Positions 53,890 through 62,803 of a DNA stretch of 64,000 nucleotides are shown here, piece after piece. Within the stretch, counting starts at the first letter, position 1, and each line of letters starts with the position of its first letter. A program made the translations under genes and the position numbers. Below the pieces are notes generated by a model. It ran no database searches, was not told the DNA's origin, and worked only from the letters and a program-made list of their open reading frames with translations. Source of the DNA: Sphingopyxis sp. TUF1 (GTDB taxonomy: Bacteria; Pseudomonadota; Alphaproteobacteria; Sphingomonadales; Sphingomonadaceae); the NCBI RefSeq assembly GCF_036687315.1, contig NZ_CP144683.1:2860001-2924000 (forward strand), in the 5' to 3' direction.

Positions 53890-55671
53890 ATGGATCAGGC
53901 GAACGCGAACGAAACAGACCCCGGCGAGACCGACAGGATCATCGCCGAGGAACTCGAACTGCTGCTCGCTTCGCCGATGTTCTCGCGGTCGCCGGTGCTA
54001 TCGCGGCTGCTCCAGTTTCTCGTCGAACACCGCCTGCGCGGCGGACGCAGCGCGCCAAAGGCCTATGCGATTGCGACCGAAGCGCTGGGACGGAGCGCGG
54101 ATTTCGATCCTGCGGTCGACAGCTACCCGCGCGTGATGGTCGGACGGCTGCGCACGCTGCTCGACCGTTATTATTCGGAAACGCCGTGGGTTCACCGGAT
54201 ACGCGTACCCCAGGGCAGCTATGAGGTGGTCGTGCAATACCGGTCGGCGCCGCCCGCGGCGCGAGCGGCCGACGCTCCCGAAGGCATCGATGACGTCAAG
54301 GCTGCAACCGATGCTCCGGACGGCATCGCGCCGCCGACGGACCGCCGCCCCCGTGGAGGGCGGTTCGGGCGATGGGCCGTCGTATTGCTGCTCGTTGCCC
54401 TCGCGCTGCTGGCGCTGTGGGCATTGCGTGACGATACGCGGCAGCTGTTTGCGAACGATCCGGTGCCCACCCCCTTGCTGGACATCCGTCCGCCGGAATC
54501 GGGCAATCTGCCCGAATCGCGTGCGCTGGCGCGCGCACTCGACGGCAAGCTGCGCGACGGGCTGCGCCGTTTCGATATGGTCAACCTGCTCAGCGCCGCA
54601 CCCGCCGAAGGCGCCGCCCCGCGACAGAGCGACTATCGTCTCGATACCTCGCTCGTCCGCACGACCGAAGGGCAGGTCGATGTCACGCTGGTGCTCAACC
54701 GCGTCGCCGATCAGCGCGCGATCTGGTCGGAGCAGCTCCGGCTCGACCATCTGGATACGCCCGAATTTTCGGCGATCGACCCGCTTATCGCCCAGATCGG
54801 GGGCGATTTTGGTGTGATCGTGCGCGACCAGATACGGCGCCAGCCTGACAATTATTCGCCCGGCTACCCCTGCTTGGCGCAGTTCAACCGGATGCGGCAG
54901 ATGCGCAATGCGGTGGTGGCGAAGCAGGTCGATGGTTGCCTGCGCGCGACGATCGAGGCCGATCCGCACGATCCGGTCACGCTCGCCGCGCTGTCGCTGG
55001 TGCGCTTTAGCGACTGGCAGTCGCAGCGCGCGACGCCCGTTGGCCGGGAAGCCTTTACCGAGGCGCAATCGCTGGCGCTGCGCGCGTATCACGAGGCCCC
55101 CAATTCGGCGGCGGGGCTGTTCGCGATGGCGCGCGCCAATGTTTATTCGGGCAATTGCGGGGCGGGAATCGCATTGGGCGACACGGCGCGGACAGGCAAT
55201 CCGTTCGATCCCGACATCGCGGGCTTTCTTGGCCTGTTCAAACTGGCGTGCGGCCAGCCCGACGAGGGCGAGGCGTTGCTGCAACGGTCGCTCGCGCTCG
55301 ATTCCTCATACCCGGGCGTGCCGGCGGTGACGCTGGCGTTCATGCTGTCGCAGCGCGGCGAGCAGACCGAGGCGCGGGCGATTCTCGACCGGATGCCGTC
55401 GCCCAGCAACCTCGAGCCGCAATATATGATGGTTCGCGCGATTGTGCTGGCGCGGCAGGGCGAGGTCGAGGCGGCCCGGATGCTGTGGCGGCGGCTGCTC
55501 GACTATACGCGCCAGCCGGCCGGCGCGCCGCCCGAACAGGTACTGGGGCGCTTCATGATCACGCCCTCGGTCATCATGCGCGCGTCGGCGGCGCTGCGCG
55601 AATCGGGCGTCGTCGCCGCGTCGCCTCCCGACCGCTCAGGCGCGCTGCGAGGAACCGCGGCCGCCCCTTGA
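53890..55671 (+). CDS. TPR-repeat membrane protein with N-terminal winged-helix-like module
   Basis: 593 residues. Residues 15-120 (SRLLQFLVEHRLRGG...ALGRSADFDPAVDSYPRVMVGRLRTLL) match a module common in bacterial adenylate-cyclase-like and TPR proteins, where it resembles a cytoplasmic DNA- or protein-binding domain. A single membrane helix (WAVVLLLVALALLALWAL) is near 160-178, after which a periplasmic region holds TolB-like and TPR-like segments. The layout fits a one-component membrane signalling protein of the CadC type, but the target is unknown. Confidence 0.75.
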   Translation: MDQANANETDPGETDRIIAEELELLLASPMFSRSPVLSRLLQFLVEHRLRGGRSAPKAYAIATEALGRSADFDPAVDSYPRVMVGRLRTLLDRYYSETPWVHRIRVPQGSYEVVVQYRSAPPAARAADAPEGIDDVKAATDAPDGIAPPTDRRPRGGRFGRWAVVLLLVALALLALWALRDDTRQLFANDPVPTPLLDIRPPESGNLPESRALARALDGKLRDGLRRFDMVNLLSAAPAEGAAPRQSDYRLDTSLVRTTEGQVDVTLVLNRVADQRAIWSEQLRLDHLDTPEFSAIDPLIAQIGGDFGVIVRDQIRRQPDNYSPGYPCLAQFNRMRQMRNAVVAKQVDGCLRATIEADPHDPVTLAALSLVRFSDWQSQRATPVGREAFTEAQSLALRAYHEAPNSAAGLFAMARANVYSGNCGAGIALGDTARTGNPFDPDIAGFLGLFKLACGQPDEGEALLQRSLALDSSYPGVPAVTLAFMLSQRGEQTEARAILDRMPSPSNLEPQYMMVRAIVLARQGEVEAARMLWRRLLDYTRQPAGAPPEQVLGRFMITPSVIMRASAALRESGVVAASPPDRSGALRGTAAAP

Positions 55672-55866
55672 ACGACACCGTAGCGACGCCTATTTTTGCG
55701 GCGGGCGCCAAAGGGCGGAAAGGGGGGCGCCCATATATGATATGGCAGGAAACCGGGACGAAGCGGGGCGCAAAACCCCGGTCGGCGCCAGCCCTCTTGC
55801 CAGCCCCGCCCATGGACACTAGGGCAATCCCAACATTCACGACCAGGTCAGAAAAAGGAACTGTGC

Positions 55867-56103
55867 ATGAGCGATTCGGCCGAAAAGGTTAAAAAGATCG
55901 TCGTCGAACATCTGGGCGTCGAAGCCGACAAGGTCACCGAAGAAGCGAGCTTCATCGACGATCTGGGCGCCGACAGCCTCGACATCGTCGAACTGGTGAT
56001 GGCGTTCGAAGAAGAATTCGGCGTCGAAATCCCCGACGACGCGGCGGAGAAGATCGCCACCGTCAAGGATGCGATCGACTATATCGAAGCGAACAAGGGC
56101 TAA
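55867..56103 (+). CDS. acpP: Acyl carrier protein
   Basis: 78 residues, acidic. Ser37 in [12 protein letters not shown] carries the 4'-phosphopantetheine arm. AAAAAGGAA stands before the ATG. A possible promoter is TTGCCA (55797) with TAGGGC (55820), 17 bases apart. It supplies acyl chains to FabF, whose gene is next, but a terminator lies between the two. Confidence 0.98.
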   Translation: MSDSAEKVKKIVVEHLGVEADKVTEEASFIDDLGADSLDIVELVMAFEEEFGVEIPDDAAEKIATVKDAIDYIEANKG

Positions 56104-56146
56104 GGCTCTGCGGTCCGGCCGTGCCGGAGCCGTCTACGCGTTTCCG

Positions 56147-56193
56147 GCTTCCCGGTACCGAGCGCTCGTGCGCAGGGCCGGGAAGCTTTTTTT
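56147..56193 (+). terminator. Terminator after acpP
   Basis: GCTTCCCGG pairs with CCGGGAAGC across 22 loop bases and is followed by seven T residues. It would allow acpP to be made in excess over fabF. Confidence 0.85.
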
Positions 56194-56223
56194 ATGGATG
56201 TAGCCTGACACAGGGCTACATCG

Positions 56224-56305
56224 GTCATCCCGGCGAAAACCGGGAGCTCGCCGGTTCGGTCGTTGCAGGCCGCGAGGGCGGGACCCCGGCCTCCGCCGGG
56301 GTGAC
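56224..56305. repeat. Palindromic repeat, family I variant
   Basis: Arms GTCATCCCGGCGAAAACCGG and CCCCGGCCTCCGCCGGGGTG are diverged complements. It lies between the acpP terminator and fabF. Confidence 0.75.
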
Positions 56306-56365
56306 GAGACAGTATCGGAATTGAAGCGGCACCCCGCGGGGACAGGGCCGACGAAAGGAATGACT

Positions 56366-57625
56366 ATGCGCCGGGTTGTGGTGACGGGTTTGGGTTTGGT
56401 GACGCCGCTGGGCGGCGACGTCGAAACCAGCTGGAAAAATCTGATCGCGGGCAAATCGGGCGCGGGTCCGATCACCCATTTCGATGCGTCGGACCAAAAG
56501 TGCACGATCGCATGCGAGGTGAAGGGGCCGGATCATGAATATGGCTTCGACCCCGGAAAGCGCGTGGACCACAAGGTGCAGCGCCAGGTCGATCCCTTCA
56601 TCATCTTTGGCATCGACGCCGCGGGGCAGGCGCTCGAAGATGCGGGCCTGACCGAGCTTACCGAGGAACAGAAGGTGCGCGCGGGCTGCTCGATCGGTTC
56701 GGGCATCGGCGGCCTGCCAGGGATCGAGAGCGAAAGCCTGCTGCTCGCCGAAAAGGGGCCGGGCCGCGTTTCGCCGCACTTCGTCCACGGCCGCCTGATC
56801 AACCTGATCTCGGGGCAGGTCAGCATCAAATATGGGCTGAAGGGCCCGAACCACGCGGTCGTGACCGCCTGTTCAACCGGCGCGCATTCGATCGGCGATG
56901 CCGCGCGGATGATTCGCGACGACGACGCCGACATCATGCTCGCGGGCGGCGCCGAGGCGACGATCTGCCCGATCGGCATCGCGGGCTTCGCGCAGGCACG
57001 CGCGCTCAACATGAGCTACAACGACCGCCCCGAACAGGCGAGCCGCCCCTATGACAAGGATCGCGACGGCTTTGTGATGGGCGAGGGCGCGGGCGTCGTC
57101 GTGCTCGAGGAATATGAACATGCCAAGGCGCGCGGCGCCAAGATTTACGCCGAAGTCGTCGGCTACGGCCTGTCGGGTGACGCCCATCACGTCACCGCGC
57201 CCGATCCCGAGATGGACGGCGCTTTCCGTTCGATGAGCGCGGCGCTCAAGAAAGCAGGGATGACCCCCGCCGACATCGATTATATCAACGCGCACGGCAC
57301 CTCGACGATGGCCGACACGATCGAACTGGGCGCGGTGAAGCGGCTGTTCGGCGATGCGATGGCGAATGTGTCGATGAGCTCGACCAAGTCGGCGATCGGC
57401 CATTTGCTCGGCGGCGCGGGCGCGGTCGAGACGATCTTCTGCATCCTTGCAATCCGCGACCAGATCGTTCCCCCGACGCTCAACCTCGACAACCCCGACG
57501 AGGGGACCGAAGGCGCCGACCTGGTCCCCAAGGTCGCGAAAAAGCGAAAGGTGCGCGCGGCGCTCAACAACAGCTTCGGGTTCGGCGGCACCAACGCGAG
57601 TTTGATCGTCAAGGCCGTCGACTAG
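56366..57625 (+). CDS. fabF: Beta-ketoacyl-ACP synthase II
   Basis: 419 residues. The catalytic Cys is in TACSTGAHSIG near 164, and the two His are in YINAHGTST and KSAIGHLLGGAG. The C-terminal NNSFGFGGTNASL is typical. It elongates acyl-ACP with malonyl-ACP. AAAGGA is 6 bases from the ATG at 56366 and directly touches the earlier ATG at 56360, so 56366 is preferred. Confidence 0.97.
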   Translation: MRRVVVTGLGLVTPLGGDVETSWKNLIAGKSGAGPITHFDASDQKCTIACEVKGPDHEYGFDPGKRVDHKVQRQVDPFIIFGIDAAGQALEDAGLTELTEEQKVRAGCSIGSGIGGLPGIESESLLLAEKGPGRVSPHFVHGRLINLISGQVSIKYGLKGPNHAVVTACSTGAHSIGDAARMIRDDDADIMLAGGAEATICPIGIAGFAQARALNMSYNDRPEQASRPYDKDRDGFVMGEGAGVVVLEEYEHAKARGAKIYAEVVGYGLSGDAHHVTAPDPEMDGAFRSMSAALKKAGMTPADIDYINAHGTSTMADTIELGAVKRLFGDAMANVSMSSTKSAIGHLLGGAGAVETIFCILAIRDQIVPPTLNLDNPDEGTEGADLVPKVAKKRKVRAALNNSFGFGGTNASLIVKAVD

Positions 57626-57632
57626 ATAGCTT

Positions 57633-57730
57633 CGTCATTGCGAAGAGCATAGCGACGAAGCAATCTCAAGCCAGCAGCCGCTTTCGCATGGCCGAGGGCT
57701 GGAGATTGCTTCGCTTCGCTCGCAATGACG
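57633..57730. repeat. Palindromic repeat, family IV (CGTCATTGCGAA type)
   Basis: Outer arms CGTCATTGCGAAGAGCATAG and CTTCGCTCGCAATGACG with GAAGCAATCTC and GAGATTGCTTC inside. It is followed at 57772 by a family III element. Confidence 0.85.
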
Positions 57731-57771
57731 ATGCGGGTCTGACCGTCACGGCGGTGGATTGACCTTCAGTT

Positions 57772-57905
57772 CCTCCCTGTGCCCGAAGGGCATGGGGAGG
57801 GGGACCGCCGCCGCAGGCGGTGGTGGAGGGGCCGCAATGGCAGTGCCATAGCCCCTCCGTCAGCGCTTCGCGCCGCCACCTCCCCATCGCTGCGCGACAG
57901 GGAGG
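57772..57905. repeat. 134-bp palindromic element, family III, copy 3
   Basis: Ends CCTCCCTGTGCC and CGCGACAGGGAGG. The interior shares GGGGACCGCCGCCGCAGGCG and CCCTCCGTCAGCGCTTCGCG with copy 2. With the family IV repeat before it, it fills the 420-base gap between fabF and mltG. Confidence 0.92.
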
Positions 57906-58045
57906 ATGAAAAGCCTCTTTCCTACATTGGCTTGCCATGCTCTATCACCCTGTCGCTCGGCTCCGGCTTAAGCGACAAAGGAGACAGTTCGGGCGTGCGC
58001 ATCCGTATCTTTTGTCTCCTTAAGGCATGCATATGGGAGTTTGGG

Positions 58046-58987
58046 GTGCATCGGTTCCGCTGGCTGACGATTGCGATGCTGACGCTGTTCCTCGCCGCCT
58101 GCTCGCCGGGCGCGCCCAAGGATGCCGAAGTCGTCATCCCGCAAGGCGCGAGCATCGCGCGGGCGGGCGAGATCCTTGAGGACGCCGGTCTCGTCTCGGC
58201 ATCGAGCTTTCGCAATCAGGCGCGCTTTTTCGGGTCGGACGAACCGATCAAACCCGGCGAGTACAAGATCGAAAAGGGGATGGATGCGGGCGACATCCTG
58301 AAACTGTTCCAGTCGGGCAAGACGATCCAGCGGCTCGTGATGATCCCCGAAGGAATGCCGTCGATCATGGTATGGGAACGGCTGATGGCCGAAAAACGGC
58401 TCAAAGGCGAAATCCCGGTGCCCGAAGAGGGCAGCATCCTCCCCAACTCCTATGCCTTTACGACCGGAGAGACCCGCGCCGCGGTGGTAAAACGGATGCA
58501 GGCGGCAATGGACAAGGTCTTTGCCGAGCTGTGGGCGAAACGCACGCCGCGCACCGCGGTCAAGAACCGCAATGAGGCGATCACGCTCGCTTCGATCGTC
58601 GAAAAGGAAACCGCGGTCGCCGCCGAACGGCGCACCGTCGCGGGTGTCTATACCAACCGGCTTGGCGTCGGCATGCGGCTGCAGGCCGATCCGACGATCA
58701 TCTATCCGATCACCCGGGGCAAGCCGCTGGGGCGGCGCATCCTGCGTTCGGAAATCCAGGCGGTGAACGATTATAACACCTATGCGATGGCCGGCCTGCC
58801 GAAGGCGCCGATCGCCAACCCCGGCAAGGCATCGATCGCCGCGGTGCTCGACCCGGAAGCGAACGACTATCTGTTCTTCGTTGCGAAGGGCGACGGCAGC
58901 CATATCTTTTCGCGCACCTTGTCCGAACACAACGCCAATGTGCAGAAATGGTATGCGCTCCGCCGCGAGCGGGGGGAGATGGAGTAA
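58046..58987 (+). CDS. mltG: Endolytic murein transglycosylase MltG, GTG start and lipobox
   Basis: 313 residues of the YceG-like family. EAITLASIVEKETAVAAERRTVAGVY near 175 holds the catalytic Glu, and NTYAMAGLPKAPIANPG the C-terminal motif. It cuts nascent glycan strands at the inner membrane. The frame is open upstream across the repeat, so the start is set by GGGAG 6 bases before GTG at 58046. The result is VHRFRWLTIAMLTLFLAAC, a lipobox rather than the usual single helix, so the protein may be lipidated at Cys19. Confidence 0.9.
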   Translation: MHRFRWLTIAMLTLFLAACSPGAPKDAEVVIPQGASIARAGEILEDAGLVSASSFRNQARFFGSDEPIKPGEYKIEKGMDAGDILKLFQSGKTIQRLVMIPEGMPSIMVWERLMAEKRLKGEIPVPEEGSILPNSYAFTTGETRAAVVKRMQAAMDKVFAELWAKRTPRTAVKNRNEAITLASIVEKETAVAAERRTVAGVYTNRLGVGMRLQADPTIIYPITRGKPLGRRILRSEIQAVNDYNTYAMAGLPKAPIANPGKASIAAVLDPEANDYLFFVAKGDGSHIFSRTLSEHNANVQKWYALRRERGEME

Positions 58988-59000
58988 AACACCAGACCGT

Positions 59001-59078
59001 CGTCATCCCGGCGCAGGCCGGGATCTCGCCGGTGCGTGAGTCTGTGAGGGCGAGATCCCGGCCTGCGCCGGGATGACG
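59001..59078. repeat. Palindromic repeat, family I
   Basis: Arms CGTCATCCCGGCGCAGGCCG and the complement with a second pair, GATCTCGCC / GGCGAGATC, making a near-perfect palindrome. It lies between mltG and the next gene on the same strand. Confidence 0.9.
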
Positions 59079-59095
59079 AAGTGGAGCGATACAGG

Positions 59096-59851
59096 ATGAC
59101 CGCCAAACTCTTTCTCCACGGCGTTCCCGACAGCCCCGCGATCTGGCGGCCTTTGCTCGCCGCGCTCGATCTGGGCGACACGCCCGTAGCGGTGCCCGCG
59201 CTGCCTGGCTTTACCGGCCCGCTCCCCGCCGGCTTTCCCGCCACAAAAGAAGCCTATGCCGATTGGGCGGTGGGACAGGCCGAAACGCTGTTCGCCGCGC
59301 ACGGTCCGATCGACATCATCGGGCACGACTGGGGCGCGCTGATTGCGCAGCGCGTCGCGATGCTGCGCCCCGACCTCATTCGCAGCTGGGCGATTTCGAA
59401 CGCGGTGATCGAGCCCGGCTATCGGGGCCACCGTATCGCGCGGATCTGGAACACGCCGGTACTCGGCGAAATCTTCATGGCACTGAGCAAGGCCGACAAG
59501 CTCGCCGCAGGGCTCGCAGCGCAGGGAATGCCCGCCGACATCGCGGCGGAAGAGGCCGAACAGTGGAAGAACAAGGACAAGCGCCGCGCAATTTTGAAAC
59601 TCTATCGCTCGGCCAAGGGGCTGAGCTTCGCGCATGACTGGGCGCTCGATATTCCGAAACTGCCCGCGAACGGCGCGTTGATCTGGGGCGCGGGCGATCC
59701 TTATGTCGATCTGGCGGTGGCGCAGCGATACGCGGCGGCGACCGGCACGCCGCTGACGGTGATCGAGGGGGCGGGGCACTGGGCGATCGCCGAACGGCCG
59801 GCCGCTGTTGCGTCCGCGCTGCGTGGGCTTTGGGACGGGGCCAGCGGCTGA
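59096..59851 (+). CDS. Alpha/beta-hydrolase with Asp nucleophile
   Basis: 251 residues. The elbow IIGHDWGAL puts Asp78 in the nucleophile place, and EGAGHWA holds the catalytic His; HGVPDSPAIWRPL near 8-20 is the oxyanion region. The Asp nucleophile places it near haloalkane dehalogenases or epoxide hydrolases rather than esterases. GGAG lies 8 bases from the ATG at 59096; a GTG at 59081 is less likely. Substrate unknown. Confidence 0.88.
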   Translation: MTAKLFLHGVPDSPAIWRPLLAALDLGDTPVAVPALPGFTGPLPAGFPATKEAYADWAVGQAETLFAAHGPIDIIGHDWGALIAQRVAMLRPDLIRSWAISNAVIEPGYRGHRIARIWNTPVLGEIFMALSKADKLAAGLAAQGMPADIAAEEAEQWKNKDKRRAILKLYRSAKGLSFAHDWALDIPKLPANGALIWGAGDPYVDLAVAQRYAAATGTPLTVIEGAGHWAIAERPAAVASALRGLWDGASG

Positions 59852-59943
59852 TCGAGTTCGGCAATCAATCTGACGCATTTAATCGATTGGATCGCGCCGA
59901 AGCGATCGGGCATTGACGAGGGCATCGGGAAAGGACGTTCCCC

Positions 59944-60549
59944 ATGGGCGATGGCAAGAGCGGTACGACGCGGCCTCCCCCAGCCGATCCCGACGACAGC
60001 GACCCGGATCACCTCCCTCCCGTCCGGTTCCCTGGCGCCGCGCCCATCATCGTCACCGCCACGATGGGCGCGGCCGATCAGCGCCATTTCGACGCGCTGC
60101 GCACTGCGCATTTTCCCCCCGACCGCAATCATCTTGCCGCACATATCACGCTGTTCCATCAGCTGCCGCCGTCGTGCCTCGACGAGCTGGGCCGCTTGCT
60201 GCGCCGGATCGCCGCCGACACGCCGCCGCCCGCCGCGATGCTGCGCGAGGTCTATTCGCTGGGGCAGGGGACGGCGTTTCGCATCGACAGCCCCGGGCTG
60301 CTCGCGATCCGTGAACGGATCGCCGATCACTTCGCCGGAATGCTCACCGCGCAGGACCGGGGGACGCCGCGACTCCACATCACCGTTCAGAACAAGGTCA
60401 CCGCCGCCGAAGCGCGCAGCTTGCTCGCGGCGCTCGCCGATGATTTCCGCCCGCGCCCGCTGACGATCACGGGACTCGCCGCCCATCATTATCGCGGCGG
60501 GCCATGGGAAGCGGCTTTTGCGCACTCTTTCCGCGGCGCACGCAGATGA
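59944..60549 (+). CDS. 2'-5' RNA ligase family (2H phosphoesterase) protein
   Basis: 201 residues. Two HxT motifs are present, His67/Thr69 in AHITLF and His145/Thr147 in RLHITVQ, the hallmark of 2H phosphoesterases. The N-terminal 28 residues are Pro/Asp-rich and probably disordered. AAAGGA precedes the ATG. Members act on cyclic phosphates or RNA ends; the true role is unknown. Confidence 0.88.
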   Translation: MGDGKSGTTRPPPADPDDSDPDHLPPVRFPGAAPIIVTATMGAADQRHFDALRTAHFPPDRNHLAAHITLFHQLPPSCLDELGRLLRRIAADTPPPAAMLREVYSLGQGTAFRIDSPGLLAIRERIADHFAGMLTAQDRGTPRLHITVQNKVTAAEARSLLAALADDFRPRPLTITGLAAHHYRGGPWEAAFAHSFRGARR

Positions 60550-60610
60550 TATTGACCGGCGCGACGAGCCTGCCTATAGGCGCGGCTCGCCGGAAACGGC
60601 GGCCCCATGG

Positions 60611-60687
60611 GGCGGAGTAGCTCAGCAGGTTAGAGCAGCGGAATCATAATCCGCGTGTCGGGGGTTCGAGTCCCTCCTCCGCTACCA
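60611..60687 (+). tRNA. tRNA-Met (anticodon CAT)
   Basis: A 77-base tRNA from GGCGGAGTAGCTCAG to the encoded CCA. The arm GCGGA-ATCATAA-TCCGC gives CAT. The sequence fits the elongator tRNA-Met of alphaproteobacteria rather than initiator or tRNA-Ile2, which I judge from memory of those tRNAs. An integrase gene begins 191 bases downstream. Confidence 0.92.
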
Positions 60688-60763
60688 CTCGCGAATCACC
60701 TTCAAACCTCGCATTTCCGGCAGTTTACTGCCGCTCATCGAGGCCCAAGGCATGCGAATTTTA

Positions 60764-60851
60764 GCGAGAATTATTGTGATCTATCTGGACAGAACACGTC
60801 AGTTTTGGACCAGCCTAGACACAACTTTTGCGAGAATTATAGCGAGAGTTT
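60764..60851. repeat. Short direct repeats before the integrase gene
   Basis: GCGAGAATTAT occurs at 60764-60774 and 60830-60840, and GCGAGAGTTT at 60842-60851, with GCGAATTTTA before them at 60754. They are AT-rich for this genome and lie between tRNA-Met and the integrase, where integrase arm sites would be expected. Confidence 0.55.
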
Positions 60852-60878
60852 CATGGCCTCGATCAGTCCGAGGTTACC

Positions 60879-62123
60879 ATGACCAAGAGTGTGATTCTCA
60901 CCCCCTCCCACATCGATCGGCTCAAAGGCGGCGCGCTGCCCGACCGTGAGGTGCCGGGACTTTCCATTGTAGTATCGGCGCCCGATCGGAAGCGGTGGCG
61001 CTTCAAGCGTGTCATCGCGGGTACCAGGACAATCGTCGAACTGATTCTGGGATGTTTTCCCGACTATTTGATCGACGAAGCTCGCGAATGGGCAGCGCCG
61101 CTGAGCAAGGCAGTGGCGCGCGGCGAGGACCCGCGCCAGATCCAACGAATGGAGCAGGCGCTGGCGATGTCGCTCGCGGCAGCGCATGCGATTTATTTGG
61201 ACGCGATGCACCGCGGTGACCGCAAGACGCTGAAGCCGCGAACAATCGCCGACAAGGATGCGATCTATGCCCGCGATATCGCGCCGCGGCTCGGGAGCAG
61301 GGTTCTGGCCGAGCTTACGGAAGACGACTGCTGGGACGCGGTCTACGACAAGGCGAAGGCATCGAAGCATCGCGCCAACAAGATGGCGGGCGAGCTCAGC
61401 CGCTTCCTGAAATGGTGCGCGGGGCGTGAAGGCCGGATGGCGGGCATCATGCTGAAGGAGCATCCGGCGATTACGCTCAATTCGAACTGGTTCGATACCG
61501 GACCGAAGGCGAACACGCGCTTCATTTCCGACGACGAGATTGAGTGGCTTTTCCGCGCGCTCGTGCATGAAGACCTGACCTACCGGCGCGGCTTTATTCT
61601 CCTCTCGCTTACTGCCGCTCGGCGCAGCGAGCTTTTCGAGGCTCCTGCGACGGAGGTCGTTGCCGGCATCTGGACGCTGCCCCCCGCGCGGTCGAAGAAC
61701 AATGAGGAAAATGTCGTGGCGCTCGGCCGGTGGGGGCGTCGCCTCGCGCAGACCAATCATCAATGGCTATTTCCGTCGCCGCGGATCGAAGGACCGCAGC
61801 GTGCGGGATGGTTCAAAGTGCGCGATCGAGTCCACACACGCATGGAAGAGTTTGCCGGCGGCGCCATCTCGTCGTGGCACTTTCACGACCTCAGGCGAAC
61901 CTTCCGATCGAATGCACGGCGGGTCGGCATCGACAACGACATCGCCGAGCTGATGCTCAACCACAAGCGCAAAGGAATCGAGGGAATTTACAATAAGAAT
62001 CAAGAGCTTGAATTGCGCGCCGAGGGATTCGACTTGTGGGAGCGCCACCTTCTGGCACGCGCGCGTGTCGCGGGCGTGGCTGAAGCTTTGCTTGCACCTC
62101 CGGACGCAGCTGCTGCCGAGTAG
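60879..62123 (+). CDS. Tyrosine-type site-specific integrase, DUF4102/P4 class
   Basis: 414 residues. The N-terminal DUF4102-like domain (LTPSHIDRLKGGALPDREVPGL to ARGEDPRQ) is followed by a SAM-like core-binding domain and the catalytic domain. Catalytic residues are Arg248 (AARRSEL), His336 and Arg339 (HDLRR), His362 (NHKRKG) and Tyr371. It should insert or excise an element at the tRNA-Met 3' end next to it. No second copy of the tRNA 3' end occurs in the window, so the far boundary is beyond 64000 or lost. Confidence 0.92.
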   Translation: MTKSVILTPSHIDRLKGGALPDREVPGLSIVVSAPDRKRWRFKRVIAGTRTIVELILGCFPDYLIDEAREWAAPLSKAVARGEDPRQIQRMEQALAMSLAAAHAIYLDAMHRGDRKTLKPRTIADKDAIYARDIAPRLGSRVLAELTEDDCWDAVYDKAKASKHRANKMAGELSRFLKWCAGREGRMAGIMLKEHPAITLNSNWFDTGPKANTRFISDDEIEWLFRALVHEDLTYRRGFILLSLTAARRSELFEAPATEVVAGIWTLPPARSKNNEENVVALGRWGRRLAQTNHQWLFPSPRIEGPQRAGWFKVRDRVHTRMEEFAGGAISSWHFHDLRRTFRSNARRVGIDNDIAELMLNHKRKGIEGIYNKNQELELRAEGFDLWERHLLARARVAGVAEALLAPPDAAAAE

Positions 62124-62414
62124 GACGCGTCAGTGCTCGAATCACGGACCACTGAGCGGCGCGCTGAGATTTCGGCGCGCCGCTTGAGCGAGCCGCTGAA
62201 TCCGCAGCCGATACGATGGCAACGCCAAGCCACCCCACCTAATATTTTGTAATTCACCGCCTGTGTGGCAGCGCTTGCTCGCGCGTTCCTGTTTGAAGCC
62301 TACCACAACAGCTGGCTTGGCCTCAATGGAGGCCGGACGTTGGGGCGCGGTCAAATCGGTAACTACGCCTAACTCCTGCTATCTCGCATTCCATCTAAAA
62401 GCTGCCTGTCCGCA
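62124..62414. other. Spacer after the integrase, no gene seen
   Basis: This stretch holds no frame that looks like protein. An AT-rich patch, CCTAATATTTTGTAATTCA, lies near 62239-62257. It may be eroded mobile-element DNA. Confidence 0.4.
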
Positions 62415-62704
62415 ATCGTCAGCTTCGACTTCGGCGGGCGCTTGGAAAGCTTCGAGGACTACTCATCGGACGAACAGTTCACGGTGGCGGTCGCTCGCCT
62501 CGCCTGAAGGGGTGCCGACGAAGCACAGCGACTTGCGGCAATGTTTAATCCTCCAGCCGACACGGCCGAGATGCTCCTGGGACAGGCACGACGAACCGAA
62601 GCACGGCAGAGACCGGGACATCCCGGTTGGCCTACAACGCAGGGATCGCCGCAGCGCTGGCCAGGCGTGACGATGAAGCAGCCGAAATGTTCGGGCGTGT
62701 GTAG
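62415..62704 (+). pseudogene. Decayed gene of unknown function
   Basis: A protein-like frame reads IVSFDFGGRLESFEDYSSDE and so on to VAVARLA, meets TGA at 62505, then continues in the same frame as RGADEAQRLAAMFNPPADTA and on to LLGQARRTEA. After about 62610 the coding look moves to another frame: SRLAYNAGIAAALARRDDEA and AEMFGRV before TAG at 62702. There is no start. One nonsense codon plus one frameshift explain it. The parent family is not recognised. Confidence 0.5.
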
Positions 62705-62803
62705 AATAGCTGCCGAGGTCACCTTTGAGCGGACCCCACATTAATTCGGGTTGCGGTGACGGCCCGAACTGCCGAAAAGCTTCTCGGGGAGCGGCGTTCG
62801 GGC

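Noticed and set aside
60655..60882. A 75-codon plus frame between tRNA-Met and the integrase
   Set aside because: It starts within the tRNA and its repeated FSENY/FCENY words only reflect the DNA direct repeats.
62263..62670. A 135-codon plus frame after the integrase
   Set aside because: Its composition is not protein-like, and the coding signal in this stretch lies in other frames as a decayed gene.
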